From the NCBI GenBank assembly GCA_963756115.1, contig CAVWMN010000003.1:434001-498000 (forward strand): a stretch of DNA of 64,000 bases, in the 5' to 3' direction. Source of the DNA: JTS-RE37 sp963756115 (lineage in GTDB: Bacteria > Bacteroidota > Bacteroidia > Flavobacteriales > Flavobacteriaceae). The translations under genes and the position numbers were made by a program. Positions within the stretch are counted from its first letter, which is position 1. Each line of letters starts with the position of its first letter. The notes beneath the pieces are model-generated. The model did not search any database and was not told the origin of the DNA. It saw only the letters and a list, made by a program, of their open reading frames with translations. Positions 36,709-46,971 of this stretch are shown in pieces.

Positions 36709-37749
36709 TCATCTGGATACCCTTCCGGATGCGTCTCCTCCCATCAATTTATTGACTTCATCCACGGTCACCAGGTTGGCATCTCCTTTTATGGTATGTT
36801 TGAGGCAGGATGCGGCAACAGCAAAATCAAGTGCATTCTGGTCGTCATCCGGATACGTCAAAAGACCGTATATCAGTCCGCCCATAAAGGAATCCCCTCC
36901 TCCCACACGGTCAACGATATCCGTGATTTGATATTCCCGTGTCTTAAAAAGGGTCTCCCCGTCATACAGGACGCCAGCCCACGTATTATGGGAGGCAGAA
37001 ATGGAACCGCGCAGGGTGGTGATCACCTTTTTGGCTTTAGGAAATTTTTTCATCATCTGTTTGCAGACAGACAGGAATGCCTCGGCCTTAACATGTTCCC
37101 CCTGTGTGGTAATGTCGAGTCCTTCGGGTTTGATATTAAAATGTTTCTCCGCGTCCTCTTCATTGCCCAATATGATATCACAATAGGAGGTTAATTCCGT
37201 CATAATCGCCTCACGATCCCCACCGTAGTTCCATAGTTTAGCCCGGTAGTTCAGGTCGGTTGAAATAGTGATGCCCATTTCACTTGCTACTTTAACAGCT
37301 TCTAAACAGGCATCGGCAGCACCCTGTGAGATGGCAGGGGTAATGCCTGTCCAGTGGAACCATCCGGCACCATCAAATACTTTTTTCCAATCCACCATGC
37401 CCGGTTTGATTTCACATATGGCGGAATGCGCCCGGTCATAGACGACCTTACTGCCCCGGCTTACTGCGCCCGTTTCCAGAAAATAAATCCCGAGGCGATC
37501 TCCCCCGAAGATGATATTCTGTGTATTGACCCCACGTTTACGCATTTCCATCAGGGCACATTCGCCGATATCATTTTTCGGAAGCCTGGTCACAAAATCT
37601 ACAGGCACCCCAAAATTGGCCAGGGAAACCGCTACATTCGATTCACCACCGCCGTATACGACATCAAAACTGCTGGCCTGTGAGAACCTTAAAAAGCCTT
37701 CCGGTGCGAGGCGGAGCATAATCTCTCCGAATGTTACTACTTTTTTCAT
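36709..37749 (-). CDS. kdgK: 2-keto-3-deoxygluconate kinase (PfkB family), copy 1
   Basis: 346 residues. PfkB fold, with N-terminal VTFGEIMLRLAPEGFLR, VYGGGESNVAVSLANFG and the C-terminal anion-hole motif DRVGGGDSFMGGLIYG with the catalytic Asp. Phosphorylates KDG to KDPG. The second copy at 58434 shares the same pattern. Followed 35 bp later by phosphofructokinase. Substrate is inferred from context. Confidence 0.9.
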   Translation of the reverse strand: MKKVVTFGEIMLRLAPEGFLRFSQASSFDVVYGGGESNVAVSLANFGVPVDFVTRLPKNDIGECALMEMRKRGVNTQNIIFGGDRLGIYFLETGAVSRGSKVVYDRAHSAICEIKPGMVDWKKVFDGAGWFHWTGITPAISQGAADACLEAVKVASEMGITISTDLNYRAKLWNYGGDREAIMTELTSYCDIILGNEEDAEKHFNIKPEGLDITTQGEHVKAEAFLSVCKQMMKKFPKAKKVITTLRGSISASHNTWAGVLYDGETLFKTREYQITDIVDRVGGGDSFMGGLIYGLLTYPDDDQNALDFAVAASCLKHTIKGDANLVTVDEVNKLMGGDASGRVSR

Positions 37750-37817
37750 ACACGTTTAATTTGTTTTGATTCCTGGAAACGAAAGCAACGCTGTTTCCAA
37801 TACAAGATTCATTGATT

Positions 37818-38591
37818 TTAAATTCCCAAGCCCTGCCCGCCACCGATTTGGATCGTTTCGGCTGTTATAAAGGCTGCGTCTGTACCCGCGAGGAACGAAA
37901 CAACGGAAGCCACATCTTCCGGTTGGCCTAACCTTCCCAGTAAGATATTGTTTTTCCAGGAGGCGAATACTTCTGGTTTCGTAGCTTTAATCTGGGCATG
38001 GAAAGGCGTATCGATGGTACCGGGAGATACGGCATTCACCCGTATTCCATATTCCGCCAGGTCTTTAGCCAATGCCCTGGTGATAGCATGAACCCCTGCT
38101 TTGGATGTTCCATAAATTCCGGCACCCGGGCCCCCTGCGTTCCACCCGGCAATTGATGTATAATTTATTATTGTTGGATTCTCTCCCTTTTTAAGGAATG
38201 GTATTGCAGCCCGTGACGCAAAAAATACAGAGTCCAGATTCAGGGCCATTACCGATCTGTAAAACTCCGTGGTCATTTCTTCAAATCGGGACCTCCCCCC
38301 CAATCCACCTGCGTTATTGACAAGGACGTCAATCTTTCCATACTTTTCACCAATGGCTTTAATATTTTTAGTTACCGCTTCATCGTTGGTAACGTCAAAA
38401 CCATGGTATTCAGCTGTTATTCCTTCGGCCTCAAGCTCTTTAACTCTTTGAGCCCCTGTGGCATCATCAATTCCATTCAATACCACCTTAAACCCGTCTT
38501 TACCCAATCTTTTGGCTACTTCGAAACCAATACCTCCGGTAGCTCCGGTAATGACCGCTATTCTTCCATTTGATCTGCTCATTTTATACAA
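37818..38591 (-). CDS. SDR oxidoreductase, probable DEH reductase
   Basis: 257 residues (254 if the M at 38582 is used). NAD(P) motif TGATGGIGFEVAK, NNAGG at the cofactor site, catalytic Ser in YTSIAG and YGTSKAG (Tyr-x-x-x-Lys). By its place before the KDG kinase gene it should reduce 4-deoxy-L-erythro-5-hexoseulose uronate (DEH) to KDG. It is the SDR most closely linked to the KDG-to-pyruvate genes. Cofactor preference unknown. Confidence 0.88.
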   Translation of the reverse strand: MYKMSRSNGRIAVITGATGGIGFEVAKRLGKDGFKVVLNGIDDATGAQRVKELEAEGITAEYHGFDVTNDEAVTKNIKAIGEKYGKIDVLVNNAGGLGGRSRFEEMTTEFYRSVMALNLDSVFFASRAAIPFLKKGENPTIINYTSIAGWNAGGPGAGIYGTSKAGVHAITRALAKDLAEYGIRVNAVSPGTIDTPFHAQIKATKPEVFASWKNNILLGRLGQPEDVASVVSFLAGTDAAFITAETIQIGGGQGLGI

Positions 38592-38616
38592 TTTAATTTC
38601 TTATTATTCAATTCAG

Positions 38617-39888
38617 TTAATTTTCTTCGACAGGACCTATTACCTTCACCAATTTATAGACCGACAGTACTCCCAGCGGTACAAATACAGCAATTATAAT
38701 AAAGGCGGGGGTATAGGAGACCTTTGTGATCACCGGGATCAAAAAGTTCATTATGATTACCGAAAATATGCCTACCGTGCCGCCCAGACCTGCCAGTGTA
38801 CCTACTGATTTCCCGCTGAACAGGTCACTTGGGAGTGTTTGTATGTTTGATATGGCAAATTGAAAACCGAACAATACAAAGGCGACAATGATCACAAATT
38901 TGGTTGGATTATCGGCAAGATAAATGGTGGCCAGGAGACCTATAAACATCATAAGCCCTCCCATCCAAATAGTCCTTTTCCGAGCTGCGTCTACAGAAGT
39001 CCCGCCCTGGATCCATCTGCCGGTCATCAGTCCTCCCATAACACTTCCCACCGCGGCGCCAACAAAGGGTACCCATGCAAACATCCCGATTTCCTTTACA
39101 TCAAAACCATAGGTGTTCTGAAGGTAAATTGGCATCCATCCCACAAAGAGCCACCAGATGGGTTCAAAGAAAAACCGGGAGGCCAGCACGGACCAGGATT
39201 CCTTATAGGATAAAATTTGCCGTATGCTCAGGGCCTTGCCATCATGATCTTCCTGCCTGCCGGAGTATCTTCCCGAGACAATATGTTTCTTTTCTTCATC
39301 GGTAATCCAGGGATGGGCTTCAGGTAGTTTTTTATTGAATATAAGCCAGGGTATGATCCATAACATCCCGGTTGCCCCAATGATAACAAAGGTCGTTTTC
39401 CAGCCAAATCCCAGGTATAAAAAAGCGATAAGCGGCGGGGCTATTACAGAACCAAGGGAAGCACCTGCATTAAAAATGCCCTGTCCGATTGCGCGTTCCT
39501 TAACCGGGAACCATTCTGCATTGCTCTTTACGGCACCCGGCCAGTTTCCTGCTTCCGACACCCCCAATAGAACCCTGAACAGGCTAATGGACAGCACACC
39601 CCGAGAGAATGCATGTAGGATGGAGGCAAGGGACCAAAAGAAAATGGAAATGACATAGCCAAGCCGGGTACCCACTTTATCGTACAATTTTCCTGAAATT
39701 GCCTGTCCAAGGGCGTAGGCTACCATGAATACATTCAGGATAATAGCATAGTCTGATTCCGTCATACCCAGTTCTTCGGATATTCCTGGCCACATTATGG
39801 CCAGTGCCGAACGATCGATGTAATTTATGACTGTGGCCAGGGCAATAAGCCCTATTATCCACCATCTCAGACCTTTTAGTTTCATCAC
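38617..39888 (-). CDS. MFS transporter, hexuronate/anion:cation symporter type
   Basis: 423 residues, 12 hydrophobic helices. Signature TVINYIDRSALAIMWPGI near the N-terminus and GVSEAGNWPGAVKSNAEWF near residue 115 match the ACS-type subfamily, including ExuT-like hexuronate carriers. Likely imports the unsaturated uronate or DEH across the inner membrane. A 238-bp gap separates it from gntR, so an internal promoter is possible. Confidence 0.9.
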   Translation of the reverse strand: MMKLKGLRWWIIGLIALATVINYIDRSALAIMWPGISEELGMTESDYAIILNVFMVAYALGQAISGKLYDKVGTRLGYVISIFFWSLASILHAFSRGVLSISLFRVLLGVSEAGNWPGAVKSNAEWFPVKERAIGQGIFNAGASLGSVIAPPLIAFLYLGFGWKTTFVIIGATGMLWIIPWLIFNKKLPEAHPWITDEEKKHIVSGRYSGRQEDHDGKALSIRQILSYKESWSVLASRFFFEPIWWLFVGWMPIYLQNTYGFDVKEIGMFAWVPFVGAAVGSVMGGLMTGRWIQGGTSVDAARKRTIWMGGLMMFIGLLATIYLADNPTKFVIIVAFVLFGFQFAISNIQTLPSDLFSGKSVGTLAGLGGTVGIFSVIIMNFLIPVITKVSYTPAFIIIAVFVPLGVLSVYKLVKVIGPVEEN

Positions 39889-40126
39889 AATATTTGTTTA
39901 TAGATTTCCAACGCAATACACCCGGGAATTGGCTCAACCATCGAACAATTCTATCCCCTTGCAATTCTCGACTTTACCTTATAAACCTGTGATAATGTTA
40001 TGGCTGAAACCCCATGCGATCAGACGATGTTTACTGGTAATTACAGATCTATGTATATTTTCCTCCAGGTATATTATATGTTTATCAGAACGATACAAGC
40101 GAGCAATTTTATCTTCCTTATACCCA

Positions 40127-40834
40127 TTAGACTTTTATATTATAACAGTACTGATACAAAACTTTAAAGTGTATTTTGATTTTTTCCTTGGCCAATTGGG
40201 GATCCTGGCTTTTTATGGCCTCAAAAATATCCCGATGTTCCTGGATAGCCATAAAGGCCATATTCTTGTCACATACATGATATCGTTCAAAATTGGTGAT
40301 GATTGCCGGTGTAATGATCAGCATGATGGTGTGCATAGTATCGTTGCCACTAGCTTCGGCTATGGCCAGATGAAACAGCAAATCTTCCTGAACCGCCTCT
40401 TCTCCTTTAAGAACCTTGTCACTGTACGCCTCCATGGCTGCTTCGATTTGTATCAAATCCTTTTTTGTTCTTCTTGTTGCTGCAAGGCGGACGGTCTTTA
40501 ATTCCAACAAGATCCTCGTCTCCACCAGGGACTTAAAATCCGGTCCTTTTAATCGCAGTATATCTGCGATCATCCCGTTCATGGCGATCTGGCCTATATT
40601 TGCAATGAAAGTCCCGCTTTGGGGCTTGGATTTCAATATTCCATAAAACTCAAGCTTTTGTATAGCTTCCCGAAGATTGCTCCTGCTGACCTCAAATTTC
40701 TCCGCTAATTTTCTTTCGGAAGGCAGCTTATCGCCAGGCTCCAGGTTTTTATAGTTGATCAGGTCCCGGATCTTTGAAATAATGTCATTTTGAATTTCCT
40801 GATTATCATTTTTCGTTAGAATTTCAATTTTCAT
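40127..40834 (-). CDS. FadR-type GntR transcriptional regulator
   Basis: 235 residues. N-terminal winged helix with GDKLPSERKLAEKFEVSRS, LREAIQKLEFYG and the wing SGTFIA; C-terminal FCD effector domain with HLAIAEASGNDTMHTIM, which in this family often binds a metal and an organic acid. A 13-bp-phased TTGGTTAACCA site sits 33 bp before its start, and like sites precede the other three alginate units, so it is the probable local repressor, with KDG or DEH as likely inducer. Confidence 0.9.
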   Translation of the reverse strand: MKIEILTKNDNQEIQNDIISKIRDLINYKNLEPGDKLPSERKLAEKFEVSRSNLREAIQKLEFYGILKSKPQSGTFIANIGQIAMNGMIADILRLKGPDFKSLVETRILLELKTVRLAATRRTKKDLIQIEAAMEAYSDKVLKGEEAVQEDLLFHLAIAEASGNDTMHTIMLIITPAIITNFERYHVCDKNMAFMAIQEHRDIFEAIKSQDPQLAKEKIKIHFKVLYQYCYNIKV

Positions 40835-40866
40835 TTGCCATGTCTATTTGATGCTGTAACACTAAA

Positions 40867-40890
40867 TTGGTTAACCAGATTGGTTTGTTA
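40867..40890 (-). promoter_or_regulatory. Operator D: TTGGTTAACCA repeat upstream of gntR
   Basis: TTGGTTAACCA at 40867 and a diverged TTGGTTTGTTAA at 40880 in 13-bp phase. The first half is palindromic (TGGTnnACCA family pattern). It lies 33 bp before the GntR gene and suggests autoregulation. Confidence 0.75.
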
Positions 40891-41092
40891 AATTATGCAA
40901 ATTACGCAATTCAAATGACCTATCCCATAATTTGAAATTTTATTGGTTCCTTTTACCACAACTGTGATTTGTATATCCGGTCTTTTTTGTAAAGCAGCCC
41001 CACATAAACAAGTAACTGGCCAGTAAATATTCAGTAATATGGTTGAAGCTGAATGGTCAAGGTCAAAATTCTTCGTAATAAACCAATTAGAA

Positions 41093-42432
41093 TTAGTATC
41101 CCGGGTTCTGTGTTATCACCCCATCGCTCGAAAGAACTTCTGAATTTGGAATCGGAAACACATCATAATTACTATTTATTGTTTCTCCAATTTCAGCATC
41201 GACGGTTCCCGTTCTGACCAAATCGAACCATCTGTGCCCTTCAAAGGCCAATTCCACTCTTCTTTCGTCCTGTATGGCCTGACTTAACATAAGCCTGTGT
41301 AGCTTACTGTGACAGTATGATCAGACGGATTAAACCAGCTCTCGTTCGTATATGATCTAATAGAGCAAGCACTTCTTCTGGCGGAAGCACCATTCTCATT
41401 CAACGCTTCCGCATACATTAGAATAATATCCGATAATCTCAACTCTATCCAGTCCTGTTCAAGACCTCCGGGATATTTCACCCCTACACCACTGCCTCAT
41501 CGATAGTTAGGGCTCTTCTTAAATCAATACCTCCACCAAGGGCATCACTGGCAACTGCATCAAAAGCAGCGGTAAGGCCGGGTCTAGCGGGTGTAGGTGA
41601 TTTTGTGTCACTCCACTAAACCATCCCGGAAACTCAGTAGCAGGGTCATATTCGTCTGGAATAGATGTTGATCTTAAGGTTGCAAACAGGATTTCTGAAT
41701 TGCCATCGGCTACAACGTTGGCAAAGTCGGTTTCCAAACTAATCCCTGCCCCAGCTGCTCGCATTTATAACCGCGGCAAGTTCTGTTTCCGCACTGCCAT
41801 AATTTCCTCTGTACATGTATACTTTCCCCAGGAACCCCCTTGCTGCAATTTGAGATGCACGTCCACTTGCTAATCCGGAATTATCCAGGACAGCAATGGC
41901 ATCCTGGAAGTCCGGAATGATCACATTATCGTACACCTCGCTAGCCGGCTGTCTTGTTAAGATAGACTGATCTCATACGTCTGGTGACTCGAGATAGATT
42001 CACGGTCACGTCACCAAAAACCATTACGAGCTTAAAATAAGACAGCCCCCTTAAGAATTTGGCCTCGGCTACCTCGGTAGCATCTGATGAATTATTTATA
42101 ACGTTATTTGCACTTAAGATCGACTTGTACAAATTGCTATAAAATGGTCGAAAAAATTGCTCTACCAAATCTCCACCAGCCAAATCCGAATTGAATCTGT
42201 CAAATGCAGGATAGGGTTCTTCGGCCATCAACATATTGTCAGCCCTAAAATCGCCCATCACCGCCAATGGCGTTGGTGAGCCGGTCTGATAATGATACGC
42301 CGCATTCAAAACACCAGTATAATCCGACAAATTACTTGATTCAATTTGTTTGGGGGGCAATTGATTCAAATCATTGTCACATGCTGTTAGGAACAGCAAC
42401 AATCCCAATATTAAATATATATTTTTCATCAT
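41093..42432 (-). pseudogene. SusD/RagB-like outer-membrane lipoprotein, frameshifted
   Basis: The gene begins normally at 42432 (lipobox LLLFLTACDN) 7 bp after SusC. The reading frame then breaks near 41950-41990, around 41740-41764, near 41480-41520, and several times between 41280 and 41410. In-between pieces remain clearly SusD: YDNVIIPDFQDAIAVLD, ASQIAARGFLGKVYMYRG, DWIELRLSDIILMYAEAL, QDERRVELAFEGHRWFD, ending PIPNSEVLSSDG. Near 41390 the shifted frame reads EEVLALLDHIRTRAGL, which is the expected sequence, so single-base indels are the cause. Either a recently dead gene or local sequence errors. Normal SusD proteins bind glycan on the cell surface and cap SusC. Confidence 0.85.
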
Positions 42433-42439
42433 TTATTAT

Positions 42440-45400
42440 TTAGAAGTTAACATTTAAACCAAGCGTAAAGCTTCTGACGATGGGGCTCGCACCTTCCTGG
42501 TAACCGTAGGTTGTTGGGCCCAGATAACCGCCATTGCCAGTCTCTACACCTTCAGGATTAAAGGATGTATAATTATCTCCGAAGATGTACAACAAATTGG
42601 TGGCTGCGCCATATATTCTCACAGAACTTAGGCCAATTTTGTTAATTACATCCGAATCAAGGGTATAACCTAAAGTCAGGTTTCTCAACGCTAAATAAGA
42701 AGCATCCTGAATACCTGCACCGTGTGCATTCCTGGTCTCTTCATAATGCAGCCCGTTTGCATCGGCAATGCCATCACCGTCAGCATCAAAACTATCCCGT
42801 AATCTGCCACCAAACTGTGATTTCCAGTAAATTGGATCGATGTTGTAAACTTCCGCTCCCTGAGATCCCTGGAACTGGAGTCCTAAATCAAAAGCCTTAT
42901 AGTTTACATTACTTGACAATCCCCAATAAAAATCCGGGGTGGCTGACCCTAACTTGACATAATCATCTTCATACGTAATCTCACCATCACCGTTTTGGTC
43001 AACAACATACCATTCTGAGCTTCCGAACCCAATATTTCTGGATGGATCTGCTATATGGATCGTTTCAACCTCACCGATCACCGCGTATCCCCACATTTCA
43101 CCAAGTTCTCCACCTACATAATTCCGAAATTCAGGGCCTCTGCCACTAGGTCCACCATAAACTGTCCGGGGCAGTTCGTCCAAATCCCCAAGACTAGTGA
43201 TTTCCTGATTAACCGTAGATAAGTTCGCACCAATGCTCCAGGACAAATCCTCCTTTTGTAGGATACTTGCATTCAGTTCCAACTCCAAACCAGAACTTGT
43301 AATATTACCACGATTAAGTACGACAGAAGGTACACCGAACACCTCAGACACACTTTGATTGATCAACATGTCTTCAATATCAGAGGTGTAATAATCCGCA
43401 CTTAATCTAAACCGGTTATTAACAAACCCTAAATCAGCACCGTAGTTAGTCTCGGTATTGGTTTGCCAAGTTAAATTTGGGTTTGCCACGTTAGAAGGGA
43501 TAAGAAATCCACTCCCGTAAGCGGTCGGTGCCGTACTCAAAAGGCTCAAGGCATCGTAAGACCCTAAGAAAGACGTTGTACCCAATGACCCCGTACTAAA
43601 TCTTAGTTTTAATAGACTCCATCCAATACCATCTCCGAAAAATGATTCATTGTGTATATTCCAACCTAGAGAAAGTGCCGGAAAGGTTGCGAATCTTTTA
43701 TTGGCCCCGAAACGGGAATCACCATCTCTTCTGATCGAGGCGGAAAATAAATAACGATCGTCAAACGCATATTGAAGTCTTCCAAAAACACTCCTTCTTG
43801 ACCTTGTCTCATCTATCTCCTGTGTGATCACATCTGCAGGATCAAATTGATTGTAATTCAGGGGCAGACCAATTGGTACATTCGTTGCATTCGAACTAAA
43901 GCCCTTTATATAATTATTTTGGAATTCAATTCCGGCTACCGCAGCAATATCATGTTTACCGATCACTTTGGCATAATTCAAAGTAGTTTCGCTCAACACC
44001 GAAGATCTTTTTATATTTGAGATATTTAAGTCAGATTGATTGGAACGTTCCTGAGAATCTGCCAGGACACCCTGATAATAATAGTTCTCAGTATCTGTAA
44101 AATCTCCGCCCAGAACCGTTTTGACATTTAAGCCATCTAGGAGTTCATATTGCAGATACGAACTCACATTACCAAAATAGGTTGTTTGATAATTGCGCGC
44201 ATTGTCAAATTTTGCTGCCGGACCTGCATCACCAGATCCGCCAATACCATTTTGATTTCTACCATAATGCCATTCGTGAGCAATATCACCGGGCACTAGA
44301 CCATAGATACTTGAGGTAATATTACCGGTACCTCTATAACCTTGGTCAAATGTGTCATCCATTCTGCCGCCATCGCCGCCGTACGTTACAACACCTGCAT
44401 CAGCTAACGCTTGTCTCTGGGCATCCAATGACTGAACGAAATCAATTGACGCCTGTGTATGATAAATAGGATGAATACTATATGATCTGAGGAGATCTCT
44501 CATATCATGAGGAACAATATCCTGCTTCCCATAGAATCCATTAAAACTTACACCGGCCTGAACCCTGTCTCCCAAATTAGCATCAACATTCAAACGCGCG
44601 TTTAGTCTTTCAAAACCTTGCCCTCTTACTATACCCTCCGTGTTCAGATAACCAAGCGAAGCAAAGGATTTTAAATCTTCACTGCCCCCGCTAACGCTGA
44701 AGTCATGACTTTGTGTAGTACCACTTTGAAAAAGCCAATCCTCTATACTTACTACATCAGGAGCATTCCTGTAGGCATTTATTCTATAATTCACTAAACG
44801 GGGATCAACTGCAGAAAGATCATAAGCACTAGTTTGTAATTCATCTGCCCATTCTCCCGCGGTCTTAAGCATTTCAATATCTTTCACATATTTTTGTGAG
44901 AAGCTGGTATAGCTGTTGTAACTAAAGTTGGCTTTACCCGCCCTACCTTTTTTGGTGGTTACCAAAATAACACCATTTGCTCCCCTGGATCCATAAATGG
45001 CAGCAGAAGCAGCATCTTTTAAAACCTCCAGACTTTGAATATCGTTGGGGTTTACCGTTGCCAGGCTTCCCGAAATTGGATACCCATCCACAACAATAAG
45101 TGGATTTGAATCACCTGAAAGCGATGACGCTGCTCTAATTTGGATCTTGGGATCTGCACCCGGCTCACCACTTTGGTTCTGAATCAAGACACCGGGTAAT
45201 TTACCTGCCAAAGCATCATCGACACGGGCAGCCTGTATGCCAGCAACCTCTTCCCCTCCTACCCTGGCTACGGCTCCAGTCAGATGTGATTTCTTCTGGG
45301 TACCGTAACCTACCACTACCACTTCATCAAGCTGTGCCGAATCTTCGGCAAGCGTAACGTTCAGGGTTTCCTGACCATCTATGGGGATTGCCTGACTGGC

Positions 45401-45634
45401 GAATCCTAAAGAGGAAAAAACCAATACGTCTCCATTACTAACTTCAATGGAATAATTTCCATCAAAATCGGCAGCAGTCCCTGTTGAGGTATTTTGGATA
45501 ATTACGTTAACCCCGGGAATTGGGGTCCCGGCCGCGTCAATTACCGTACCGGTCAAGATATAACCGTCTTGAGCCATCAAGATACTATTGACAAGCAATA
45601 GTACGATCAATGTTAGTTTCGTTTTTAAGTTCAT
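42440..45634 (-). CDS. SusC/RagA TonB-dependent outer-membrane transporter
   Basis: 1064 residues. Signal peptide LIVLLLVNSILMAQ; N-terminal carboxypeptidase-regulatory-like domain (ILTGTVIDAAGTPIPGVNVI); plug with DEVVVVGYGTQKKSHLTGAV and VIDG-like VVDGYPISGSL; then a 22-strand-type barrel ending in FTLGLNVNF. It would import alginate oligosaccharides with energy from TonB. Intact, unlike its SusD partner. Starts 305 bp downstream of a three-fold operator. Confidence 0.93.
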   Translation of the reverse strand: MNLKTKLTLIVLLLVNSILMAQDGYILTGTVIDAAGTPIPGVNVIIQNTSTGTAADFDGNYSIEVSNGDVLVFSSLGFASQAIPIDGQETLNVTLAEDSAQLDEVVVVGYGTQKKSHLTGAVARVGGEEVAGIQAARVDDALAGKLPGVLIQNQSGEPGADPKIQIRAASSLSGDSNPLIVVDGYPISGSLATVNPNDIQSLEVLKDAASAAIYGSRGANGVILVTTKKGRAGKANFSYNSYTSFSQKYVKDIEMLKTAGEWADELQTSAYDLSAVDPRLVNYRINAYRNAPDVVSIEDWLFQSGTTQSHDFSVSGGSEDLKSFASLGYLNTEGIVRGQGFERLNARLNVDANLGDRVQAGVSFNGFYGKQDIVPHDMRDLLRSYSIHPIYHTQASIDFVQSLDAQRQALADAGVVTYGGDGGRMDDTFDQGYRGTGNITSSIYGLVPGDIAHEWHYGRNQNGIGGSGDAGPAAKFDNARNYQTTYFGNVSSYLQYELLDGLNVKTVLGGDFTDTENYYYQGVLADSQERSNQSDLNISNIKRSSVLSETTLNYAKVIGKHDIAAVAGIEFQNNYIKGFSSNATNVPIGLPLNYNQFDPADVITQEIDETRSRRSVFGRLQYAFDDRYLFSASIRRDGDSRFGANKRFATFPALSLGWNIHNESFFGDGIGWSLLKLRFSTGSLGTTSFLGSYDALSLLSTAPTAYGSGFLIPSNVANPNLTWQTNTETNYGADLGFVNNRFRLSADYYTSDIEDMLINQSVSEVFGVPSVVLNRGNITSSGLELELNASILQKEDLSWSIGANLSTVNQEITSLGDLDELPRTVYGGPSGRGPEFRNYVGGELGEMWGYAVIGEVETIHIADPSRNIGFGSSEWYVVDQNGDGEITYEDDYVKLGSATPDFYWGLSSNVNYKAFDLGLQFQGSQGAEVYNIDPIYWKSQFGGRLRDSFDADGDGIADANGLHYEETRNAHGAGIQDASYLALRNLTLGYTLDSDVINKIGLSSVRIYGAATNLLYIFGDNYTSFNPEGVETGNGGYLGPTTYGYQEGASPIVRSFTLGLNVNF

Positions 45635-45832
45635 TTGTGATTTAATTAAGTTAGTACTCTAGTTGGTCAATGCATTTATTGGAAATGACGTTTAAAATGT
45701 CGGCCTACCAACACATTGAAATTTCAACATACTAAGCACACATTTTCAACTGAAGTCAACTTTGCAACAAATGTGTTTATAGTAATATTTACAGGTCTTA
45801 CATATTTTCCCTTCAGAACGAGGGAGTCCTCC

Positions 45833-45862
45833 AAAAGGATAGGCGTACAGCCGTCCTTTTTC
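45833..45862 (-). terminator. Terminator-like hairpin after the KdgF-SDR unit
   Basis: AAAAGGA and TCCTTTT pair around an inner GGC/GCC stem, with runs of A and T on both sides. Orientation is ambiguous. It lies 240 bp after the last SDR gene. Confidence 0.45.
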
Positions 45863-45939
45863 TTTTCAAAATATTCCTAATCGGTGATTGGTGTAACCGG
45901 AGATCATGAATAGTTCAGTTAGGTTCTTTATAGCTGATA

Positions 45940-45977
45940 TTGGTTATCCATATTGGTTAACCACTTTGGTTTACCAA
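45940..45977 (-). promoter_or_regulatory. Operator C: three 13-bp-phased half-sites before susC
   Basis: TTGGTTATCCA (45940), TTGGTTAACCA (45953) and TTGGTTTACCAAA (45966), each 13 bp apart. On the minus strand a TATATTTG box runs into the distal half-site, so a bound repressor would cover the promoter. It is the longest operator of the four. Confidence 0.8.
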
Positions 45978-46099
45978 ATATATACTATTTATTCGTTATA
46001 AAAAAATTATCTTAAAATTTAACATTTGGAGCAGTTGGTATGCTGTTGTTCAAGAAGTTGTGATTCTGTACTCGACGTTGAACCCAGCCAAAATTTCGG

Positions 46100-46852
46100 T
46101 TATGAAAAAGCCAGGCCTCCGTTTATATCAATATTAGCCCCTGTAATAAAAGTGGTCTCGGAAGAAGCCAGGCAGGCCACCGTATTGGCTATTTCTTCAG
46201 CCGTTCCCTCCCGCCGTAAGGGGGTCATACCTGCAACCTTTTCCCTGATATTGTCTTTGGTGAACGTATCATGAAAAGTTGTTGCTATCATTCCAGGGCA
46301 GAGTGCATTTACCCTAATATTTTTAGGCCCTACCTCTTTTGCCAGACTTCGGGTAAAAGTCATAATGGCACCTTTCGAAGTTGCGTATGCCAGCGATCCG
46401 CCACCGCCTCCATCCCGCCCTGCCTGCGAAGCAATGTTGATTATTGAACCACCTGGCTTCATATGCGGTAAAACCGCTTTGGATACCAGGAAGGTGGAAT
46501 TTAAATTCAATTTGATGACCTTGTCAAAAAAGGCCTCGTCCATTTCCTCCATGGTCTTCCGGGCAACAAGCCCCCCGGCATTGTTCACAAGGAGATCGAT
46601 GGAGGGGCCAAAGGCCTTTATTGTTTCATCGATAAGCCTGCTTACATCCGCTTGTTTGGTGACGTCTGCCTTCACGATGATACCTTCGCTTCCGGCCGCC
46701 TGTATTTCTTCTAAAGTTTCTTTCGCGTTTGCTTCATTGTTGAAATAATTTGCGACCACTTTGGCACCTTCCTTCGCCAATCTTACAGATATGGCTCTTC
46801 CTATATCCCGTGTACCCCCTGTTACTATTGCTACTTTTCCCTTTAAATCCAT
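46100..46852 (-). CDS. SDR oxidoreductase in the alginate unit, copy 2
   Basis: 250 residues. TGGTRDIGRAI (variant glycine motif), NNAGG, INIASQAG and YATSKGA with the catalytic Tyr and Lys. Resembles the adjacent SDR at 46972 (shared LVARxxxxEMxxxF and ITGAxxDINGG stretches), so the two arose by duplication. Probable DEH reductase or uronate/keto-sugar reductase with different cofactor use. Confidence 0.85.
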   Translation of the reverse strand: MDLKGKVAIVTGGTRDIGRAISVRLAKEGAKVVANYFNNEANAKETLEEIQAAGSEGIIVKADVTKQADVSRLIDETIKAFGPSIDLLVNNAGGLVARKTMEEMDEAFFDKVIKLNLNSTFLVSKAVLPHMKPGGSIINIASQAGRDGGGGGSLAYATSKGAIMTFTRSLAKEVGPKNIRVNALCPGMIATTFHDTFTKDNIREKVAGMTPLRREGTAEEIANTVACLASSETTFITGANIDINGGLAFS

Positions 46853-46971
46853 AGTCTGTTTTTTTCTTTAGTTAGTCATAAAATCTTCCCGAATGGACTA
46901 AATACATCAAGTATAATCCCTGCTTTTGTACATTTTGTTCCATAAAGTTCGTGTGAAGGAATAAAATGGAA

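Larger units (their letters stand above)
45635..46099. other. Intergenic region upstream of SusC
   Basis: About 465 bases holding a terminator-like hairpin (45833-45862) for the upstream unit and the SusC operator/promoter (45940-45978). Nothing else seen. Confidence 0.6.

Noticed and set aside
45833..45862. Riboswitch in the susC leader
   Set aside because: A simple A/T-flanked hairpin, better explained as a terminator of the upstream unit; no known riboswitch core seen.
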